Source: Paragonimus westermani (taxonomy: Eukaryota > Platyhelminthes > Trematoda > Plagiorchiida > Troglotrematidae). From it: DNA of 64,000 bases. The stretch covers positions 193,324-257,323 of the forward strand of contig QNGE01000412.1 of NCBI GenBank assembly GCA_008508345.1, written 5' to 3'. Positions 56,612 through 64,000 of this stretch are shown one piece after another; the first letter of the stretch is position 1; each line of letters begins with the position of its first letter. The translations under genes and the position numbers were made by a program. The notes below the pieces were generated by a model. That model worked only from the letters and a program-made list of their open reading frames with translations, was not told where the DNA came from and ran no database searches.

Positions 56612-58074
56612 TGAACCAACAACAGCGCCAACAAAATCACAATATTATTTGCCATGAAAGATTCTACACATTCTTAATAAACAGTGAACCCTTGCCTATC
56701 TAAGTTTCGTTGGAAATCAAAACACGTCCTCATTCACTTGGTCAGCAGTGGAAAGCCTGGCAACTATCATCAAAGTGGTTCTGTTGCAACATAATGTGGA
56801 TTCATCGTTCAGCAAGTTTCTCTAACAGGATTTATGTGGCTAAATTTTTTAAGTTCTTCTCACCAGTACGATTTACTGTTAAATTTCTGCTAAAAGGATG
56901 CCAATATGTATAATTTTCCATATGCTGTTCCCCTGCGTCCATGACGTTTTTATGATGACTAGGAGATTGGCATTTCAATTGGTACGTTCGGGAATCATTT
57001 TTATCTCTCTACTCGATAGTTAAACATCATGTAATGCTCTCATGTATACCCACTGGTTATGCCTTCCATTGCAGGTATCCCGTGGATCTCTAGACAAATA
57101 CCTCTAGCACTTAAGTAGGTCCACGAACGTTCTCATCAAGCACAGCGACGTTACACGCATATAACTAGGCAATCTCATTGTCTCATCCACTCGAAGATGT
57201 GTTAGAAGTCTGACAACAAAACCGTTCAAGATACCAATCGCATACTGTTACTAAACTTATACAACTCCTATAGGGAAATCTACACAGGGGCTCAGTTTAA
57301 GTTTACCTTCATCCACGCGATTATTCAGTGGGTGGTTATGCAACCAAATATTTGGTTTTCCACTAACCTATTTACAGAGGACTGTGTGTGGTAGAACAAC
57401 ACACTTCGTTATCTCCGTTGTAATGCACAATCTAGTGGTTTCATGTTCATCTCAGCCATACATCCGTATAAACTGTACTGTAATACGGCAGTAATAAGTA
57501 AAACACCACAGTTCGGGACATGTAAACCAGGCTTATGACTTGGCGTGAGTTTCCTCATTACAGATGAAACAACGACTTAAATCGACAGAATCATTGATTC
57601 ATCACAGTGTGTTGTTTGATCATTTTAGAAGTTAATCCGGAACTTTTATATAATGCAGACGACTACTTGTCAACTTAATACCCCTTGATTACTCACTTCT
57701 ATCACCAGTACATCTTCCTCCAACTTTTAAAATAATTAAGGGGGTTGTTTTTCCTTCAAACACCGTCTTAATCAAGATTCGTAGTTTGGCCAACAGCAGT
57801 TTTCAAGTGAGAACATGGTCACAACCATTAGATTTGGGGGAAACATTGTGCTATGAGATTGAGTAGAACCGCAGGTTCATTCGCCAGTTGTACTCTGATT
57901 TCTTTTAGGAAAAGATATGTAGGAAACGAGCGAAAATATCGCAAGATAATTTTATACCTTATGCTCTTTCATAGAAAATACTTTGACGCAGTCAACACTA
58001 GCAGTAAGCAATGGAGGCTTCGGTGAATAAAAAATGACCCCGACTTTTGTGTATCAATACAAATGTCAACTTGC
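56612..58074. other. No supported gene
   Basis: One short plus-strand frame (56710-56913) with no family. No repeats. Confidence 0.35.
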
Positions 58075-58230
58075 CAACTTTGGAAAGAAGCACAGTACTC
58101 TAGTTTCATTTTCACTGGACCTATTAGTACACATTCTCACCGCAACCGAGCTCTATACTCCTTCCCACGTTTGGACTTGAACAGAGATTCATGCTGTCTC
58201 ATGTCGTGGAGATCCCAGTATCGCTCACAT
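58075..58230 (-). mobile_element. Highly diverged SINE copy
   Basis: Aligned by eye to the minus-oriented SINE at 40830-41000: AAGCACAGTACTCTAGTTTC matches AAGCACTAAACTCGAGTTTC, ATTAGTACACATTCTCACCG matches the segment before the B box, and TTTGGACTTGAAC sits at the B box. Many substitutions mark it as old. It overlaps a plus-strand open frame (58063-58278), which is therefore not a gene. Confidence 0.4.
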
Positions 58231-59975
58231 ATGTACAAGGTTAACTGGCTATGTCCATTGACTTATCCATGTCAATGAAGCCACCGTTAACAAATTAGCC
58301 TAACTGAAGTTCGGTCAAAGTTCAAGGGCAAAATTTGGCTTCGGTTCTTCTTTTTGAATTTGGCTAATCGGACATCCTATCCGCAAACGAAAGTTTCATT
58401 CATATATGAGTGATATTTCATTTTTATCAGCAGAACCCCATAAAACAATGTAATGTATAAAAGTGTGCTATACTTACACCATATCTGTTCTCTGAGGTAT
58501 CTAGCCCCCCTTAATTGTCACTAACTTTCTTCGTCTAACTGTCGTTTTGAACAATTTTTTGTTCTGTCATACCCACTTCCTCGCAAGAAACCTCAAAAAA
58601 TTTTGGATGAACTTTTGTGCGGTCTACTCGAATGGCAATGAGGTCGCTTGTTTCGTTTATTTATGTTGACCTTCAAAAGGGCATTTTGGATGATTTCTGG
58701 AACCATACTATGCGCTCTGAAAACTACTGCCATATTCAGCTGTATTCAGCGGACCTCTAACAAACTGGTCCACACGCAGCACAGATAGAGAGATCGCTTA
58801 GAACTTGGAAGACTGTTTGGCGAATCCTCCCTTCGTTTCGGGAAAATTTATTTTCTCCCCCAACTGCCATACAGATGACCAGTTAGGCAGAAGCATAAAG
58901 GAGTTATAGGCTCGTATTATGTCAAGTAAATCGAAGACAGGTCACATAGTTGTCAGATTCCAAGGATCGGATTGCTTAGTGGGCAACTGAGATGAGCTTG
59001 AGATCTGTGTACACTTTATCTCGGGTTCGTAGCGTGTCAAACTTACTAACTGACATTTTGCACCTGTTTTTCCCAGTGAAGTAAGAACGAACGGTCGCGA
59101 TATACCATTCACACTACTACTATTCGGTAGTGAGACATGAGCATTGATTTCGATAATGATGTAACCGCGGCAAAAAAATTATAAGAACACATTGGAGCGC
59201 AGCTTGACATGAAACGCTTCTCGATACACACGGGAACTGGGCACCAAAGACCGTTGTAACCGTAACGTTCTGGGATCAGTGTTGTACGCGAATGAGTGGG
59301 TTTGTTTGTTGTCGTGTTGAAACGTAAAACCTGTGTACTGGGTTTTTAATAAACAATTATTGCGCCATCCGTGTTGTTGGCTCACAACACTAGTAGTATG
59401 CCAGTGAACTGTCATTCGTGGCTACAGTAGTCCACTGTCACGAAATTGTCATAAATGTTAGAAATCGTACTATGCAAACTACAAACCGACAGCTCTCATT
59501 TTTTCCAACCATACATTTCAGACAAATATGTATTTCGTCATGAAAGATATTTTGAATAATGACCAAGTTGGTAGCATCGTCGCAGGTGCTAAGGAATTAA
59601 GCACCCAATCGAATTTTCCCGCTAAAAACGAATCCATCTCAGAAAAAAGGTTTTGATCGATTAGAACGGACAACAGTCCTCGGAAGAATCTATATGAAAC
59701 CTATGTCATTTTCACCCACTCAATCTTTTCTCTGTCACGCTTGTATTCATCAGCGATCGTTTGGCTTCTTTGGGCACCCAGGTTGTAACAGTGTTTTCCC
59801 GCTTCTCTGTTCTCTGTGCATGTTATGGAAGGTTAGTAACGAACTCAACACCACTTCCTTTAGTCATGCAAATAACTGGACGCAGCTAACGTTTGTTCTT
59901 CTCTTGATGACCTTTCTTTTGATATATTCTTCGAGGTCCTTCCATTTACACTGCTTGAATTGTTGTTCAACTCAC
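58231..59975. other. No supported gene
   Basis: If the start exon at 60078 is real, this is its first intron. The minus-strand frame 59179-59415 has no family. No repeats. Confidence 0.3.
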
Positions 59976-60078
59976 TCAAAGGTCCTACGTCCTTTTCACT
60001 TGGCGCAGTTTTGAGTGACACGTGAAGAGCCAAAGCCAACCTTGCATTGCTCTCCTTTCTTTTCTTGGTTGCTGCCAT
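59976..60078 (-). CDS. Candidate start exon, lysine-rich N-terminus
   Basis: ATG at 60078 has a good initiation context (ACCAATGGC: A at -3, G at +4). Thirty-four codons plus one base lead to a GTGAGTTG donor at 59975 (phase 1). The translation starts MAATKKRKESNARLALALHV, then SLKTAPSEKDVGPL. The KKRK cluster could act as a nuclear import signal. Without splicing the frame continues to a stop at 59860, with Ser, Asn, Arg and Glu-rich content. No domain is recognised. The plus strand is also open here (59694-60014), hydrophobic and without splice signals, so the minus reading is preferred. Confidence 0.35.
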
Positions 60079-61620
60079 TGGTCCCAGACTAAGTTACAGC
60101 TAACTACTCACGAAATTTCCGACCACTGCTAGAAACACGGTTTGTTTCCAAACACTACCGCGTTCTCTTAGCTCCTTGCCTGTTAGGAGCACGTTTCCAC
60201 TGCTTTTCAGGAAAGACGTTCTGAATTTTGGTGAGCAAGAGTCGAGCGTGTACCCATTTGTCCATTACATGCTCTTCTGTTGTGTTGTGAGTTGATCAGT
60301 TTTTTCGTAATTTTTCTCTGATCTTCTGACTTGAAAACATCCGTAGGTCATTATGCGCTCTATCCACCCCTGTACTTTTTTTCTGTTGTGCACATTTCAA
60401 GATGGAGCGAAGTTACCTTTCGCACTCAATTTCAGATTTGGCTTGGAAACGAGTAGCGGTGTCAGTCCAGTTGCTATTCGAGACCAACGTTTCTCTTCTG
60501 TTCATTTTATGACGAAGAACCAAAGGTTTATCGAGCGCTGTTTCTATTCTGTTATCGAACCCAACACATCATCCCTGGCGTCCACAAAACGAAACTGTCC
60601 AAAACCATGTTTGTATATTTTTACAAAGCTCGTCAATACCAACATTTGCATAGGTGTAACAAAGTACCCAAACAGCTGTACCCAATTCATTGATAACAGT
60701 TCGAGGATTTCGGTTGAGCATGATCGTAACTTTGTACCGAGCGCGGCATCTCTGGTGATCCACTTCGAAAGCAAGTAATGTTTTGATTATAGTTTTGTGA
60801 GAACTCATCTACAAAGCCCATTCTGATGCGAACTGAGGACTGAAATTCGACATTTCTTTCTGCGAGGTAAATCGATTCTCTACGCGGTTGATTGCATGTG
60901 CATACTGAATTGAATCACCGTATCATAAGGCACTCAGCTAACTTAGTTGTTTCTGATACCTGTTGGTTTTCAGATGAAGCAACGCTGGGAGTGAGCATTA
61001 CTCACAGGCGATCGTGATCGGACAGCAAAATAGGATAATTCCGTTTAGACAGTAGATGATAGATTCGGACAAACGCACACAATCTCGATGCTCCATCCGG
61101 AATTCGGTCAACAGAAATTGGCTGTAGTTACAAAGCTACACATATTTCCCAATAACTTTATCAATTGTCAACAAACAGTCGTCATATTTTGCGCGACATC
61201 TGAACAGAAAACGCGAAGATCTTTCTAGTGATTGAATACAATGTGATTTGGTTGAAACAAAATCAAATTGCCAGCAATCTTATAAAGCTGAAGTGGATGT
61301 AAAGTGGCCATAAGACCACTTAGTACCGCAGGTACCCAACCAATTCGGTAAAATTTACAATTATGCCATCTCGTCTTGTTAAAAGATTGGCGATTCCCAC
61401 AATATAAATAATATTGATTGTAGTTTCGTCACTGTGGATTGGGTGAGTGGGACTCATTAGTTAATCTATTTCCAGAGACAGTGACCGGCACTCCACTACT
61501 GAGTGAACAACAATGTCACAACTACAGCTCTTATAGCAAGATAAGAGGACTATATTGTTGCATAACGGCGTGAAAATGAGTGGCAGTGAGGTGGCTGGGT
61601 GGGTGAACAAATATAAAGGA
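60079..61620. other. Longest open frame of the window, status unclear
   Basis: The plus-strand frame 60353-60778 (141 codons) is the longest in the window and contains NFRFGLETSSGVSPVAIRDQ and FIERCFYSVIEPNTSSLAS. Two minus-strand frames overlap its 3' half. No domain, poly(A) signal or splice pair supports any of them. On the minus strand this is also the region 5' of the candidate start at 60078. Nothing else was found to 61620. Confidence 0.25.
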
Positions 61621-61727
61621 TTACTGACGAGTAGTAGGGGATTTGGTTTATTTTCAAGTTGACCATCACTTAGATTTGATCGCANCACAGTAATTGTCCT
61701 GTTAACTCCAATCGATAACCCCGCGAT
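61621..61727 (-). mobile_element. SINE-family fragment with an ambiguous base
   Basis: Minus-oriented tail (GACGAGTAGTAGGGGATTTG, TTTTCAAGTTGACCATCACT, GATCGCA) runs to N at 61685. It then jumps to the minus-oriented upstream half of the unit (CACAGTAATTGTCCTGTTAA and CTCCAATCGATAACCCCGCG). The SINE body that should lie between is missing at the N. Confidence 0.7.
61685..61685. other. Ambiguous base (N) inside a repeat
   Basis: The second of the two N bases; like 11228 it marks a jump within the SINE unit. Confidence 0.6.
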
Positions 61728-64000
61728 ATAAAGGACCTGGAAACAAATGTGCATCCAACTGTGTAAGTAAAACGAATTCCTGTGTGAAAAAGTTTATATA
61801 AACAGGACTAAACGTAATTCGTTCGTTCTGCTTCCACTACTTCAATAAGTACTTCTTACCGGAAAAGTGTTGAAACTGTACCTGTATGTACGGTGAATGC
61901 AGTAACTACTCAGCCATGGGCCATACCTTAAGTGACAGATATTTATGCGTATAGCCTCACGCACTGGAACCCATATATATCTATTGAATCAGGCAGAACA
62001 CCACGTTATTCGAACGTAACGACAATGAATCACGTCGCGTGCAATTTCAACAGATAGAACAGACAAGTTTAACTTTGTAACAATAAGCCGACAGCTTTCT
62101 GGTGGATTTGAGAGAAATTCTAGTCAAATAATCAATAAGGTCTATAGTCCTGGATGGAAAGCAGAAGTCAATCTCGTACTTTAACGCACCAAAGAATACC
62201 TTTTACTTCAGCTTCTAACACCCACATCCACGTGTATCATCCTTCCTGAACACCGTTTGCAAGTTAAAAAGAGTAACGAGAAGGTGAATATGCCAGCACA
62301 AGGTCTGACCCCAACTTATTGGACGGAGCTATGAAACACAATCACAAGAGAATTTTGTACAAACGGGTGAATCCCTCAGCAATGGAAGGTGATGCAAAGA
62401 AAGGCTCATCACTGAGAATGGAGTACTGATATCTTAGACAAGTAGTCTACTGGGAGTTTTGTGGGAAACGTCAACCATGCTTTCATTCACCATAGTGAAC
62501 TGAGACACAGTGGGACCTCCCATAACTGTCATAAAATCAGTTAACACTGGCATTTGTGTCTCATGATGACTGTTGGTTTTGTTTTAAGTAGAAGAACAAT
62601 AGGAAATGTCTCAACACTTCTAAACGAAATAAACTCTTGAAAACCACCAATACAATACAGAACACAACTTTGTAATCGCCAAGCAGCCTAGGTGTATCGT
62701 TTTCGATATGTTAGATTTGTCGCTAACTGTTTACTTTCGTGTATACTTTAGGGGTTAATTTGCTCTCCGGAGAACAAACAAAATGCGAACATTACACATA
62801 TTTCATGGTCACAAACTCACACACAAAACATAACGTCATTTCGCGCTGTTTGTTTTGTGGATATCCCCACACTGTTAAGTGGCAAGCACGTTAGACACCC
62901 AAATAAATGCCGATTAATGAAGATGACCGCATCATGCTTACCGATAGAAAAGACATGCTGATCAAACGGGGAGCATACCACACCTGTGAAATATCAAGCA
63001 ACCGAATTTGTCATTCGTCCAAATAGGTAGGTACACGGCTGACGACTGGCCATAATCGTACTGGTAGTATGAGTATGAAGCAAGTGGGAGGACCTAAAAG
63101 CCTGTAAACGTTCAGCTAACCGACAAGTTGACAAATGTTCCATCTTACTTCTAAACGGTTTGAATGCTAAAATTCAATCGCCTACTCACCACTTTAGAGA
63201 ACTATGTTGAACAGAGTGGTAAATATAACCCACCAATATGGATAATGATTTCCATTTAAAAGCCAGTTAGAACCAAACCTGATCTGAACAATGTGGTAGC
63301 AGAAAAGAGAATCGGGTATTAATGGTCCGGTTAACAACCTGAAACGGCTGTATACCTCGTCGTCGAAAGAATAGTAAATGTGGTCACTCAATCAATCTTC
63401 GTAAAATGTTACTCACATTAGTGCTTTCCAAATTGGCTTTATGATTCACTCATAACACGGTTTCATTTTTATGCCAACTATTGTCTTCATTTTGCGCAAA
63501 GTTTAAGAGTCAGATTTTATTTTTGTTGTTTTCGTCTTTTTTTGCGAAAAATTATCGTCGCAATCTACAAATCAAAACCCATTACTTCTTGAGTAGCTCA
63601 GACACACGGAACTTTGATCGGTCAACCTCGGGACACATGAAAGACGGTTAAATTATGACAATACAAGTTAGATTATAAACGTAACCTGTTGATCAAATTT
63701 GTGACCGACAAATTGAGTCATCTTGGTCTTTTGCCACAACAACTGCTTTCAATCTCTGCAACCCAGTTCAGTTGTTCGCTCAGTAATTTCGTATATATTC
63801 CTGACACAAATCGTGTGAGGTTATCTTACGTTAACTTCCGGGACATGCTGCAATGCTGATTCAGATGTAGTAACAGTAACTAGTTCACTTCTTCTGCTTA
63901 TTGAGTCGTTGTTTTCGGACATAAGTCGTTGAGGTGTTTATACTTGAACACAGTACAAGTACCGGAAGCTATCATTTGATGCTACCGTGTTGTGTACGCG
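61728..64000. other. Non-coding stretch, nothing recognised
   Basis: AT-leaning DNA to the window end. The minus-strand frame at 63194-63391 has no family or splice support. No repeats. Confidence 0.35.

Noticed and set aside
58063..58278. Plus-strand 71-codon frame
   Set aside because: It overlaps a diverged SINE copy and has no splice support.
1..64000. CRISPR array, bacterial operon, rRNA genes, trans-spliced leader gene
   Set aside because: No spaced direct repeats, no dense same-strand coding with ribosome binding sites, no rRNA-like blocks, and no recognised spliced-leader sequence were seen on either strand.

Overview
This window looks like nuclear DNA from an intron-rich animal. It has no bacterial gene density, no long open frames (the longest is 141 codons), an AT-leaning base composition, and GT/AG-bounded short open frames scattered between kilobases of non-coding sequence. 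Degraded Penelope-like elements with a GIY-YIG endonuclease tail, a tRNA-derived SINE family and a solo LTR fit a flatworm, perhaps a trematode with a large repeat-rich genome. That placement is inference; no sequence here proves it.

Only one host gene is recognised by homology: the first coding exon of a calbindin-32/calretinin-type EF-hand protein on the minus strand (16888-17008). The rest of that gene is not seen and should lie at lower coordinates or outside the window. A second weak homology, a BH1-like stretch of a Bcl-2-type protein, is proposed at 56405-56590 minus. All other coding entries are candidate exons chosen for good splice signals around an open frame. They have no recognised family, and several could be chance. 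The best linked set is a minus-strand chain at 28864-30360, where four short exons join in compatible phases and end in a stop. Candidate minus-strand start exons lie at 33576, 37091 and 60078.

The clearest content is mobile. One tRNA-derived repeat family, with pol III A and B boxes, occurs at about 6.1, 11.1, 31.9, 40.7, 45.4, 58.1 and 61.6 kb. At 40738-41464 and 45390-45992 it forms inverted pairs, and the first has arms extending well beyond the SINE. The copy at 11.1 kb is flanked by a 13-base target-site duplication. The only two ambiguous bases in the window (11228 and 61685) both fall inside copies of this family, at places where the repeat structure jumps, which suggests assembly trouble. 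A 530-base solo LTR with TG...CA ends and a 4-base duplication lies at 52906-53435, next to a Penelope-like remnant (53577-54085). A second Penelope-like remnant is at 3604-3790. A GC-rich dispersed repeat pair (about 1.4 and 48.5 kb) belongs to an unidentified element.

Region by region: 0-17 kb holds scattered repeats and candidate exons, ending at the calbindin start. 17-28 kb is mostly featureless intergenic or intronic DNA with a few candidate exons. 28-37 kb carries the minus-strand exon chain and two candidate starts. 39-46 kb is rich in SINE composites. 48-54.4 kb has the GC-rich repeats, LTR and Penelope remnant. 54-64 kb is sparse, with two candidate minus-strand exons and two SINE fragments.
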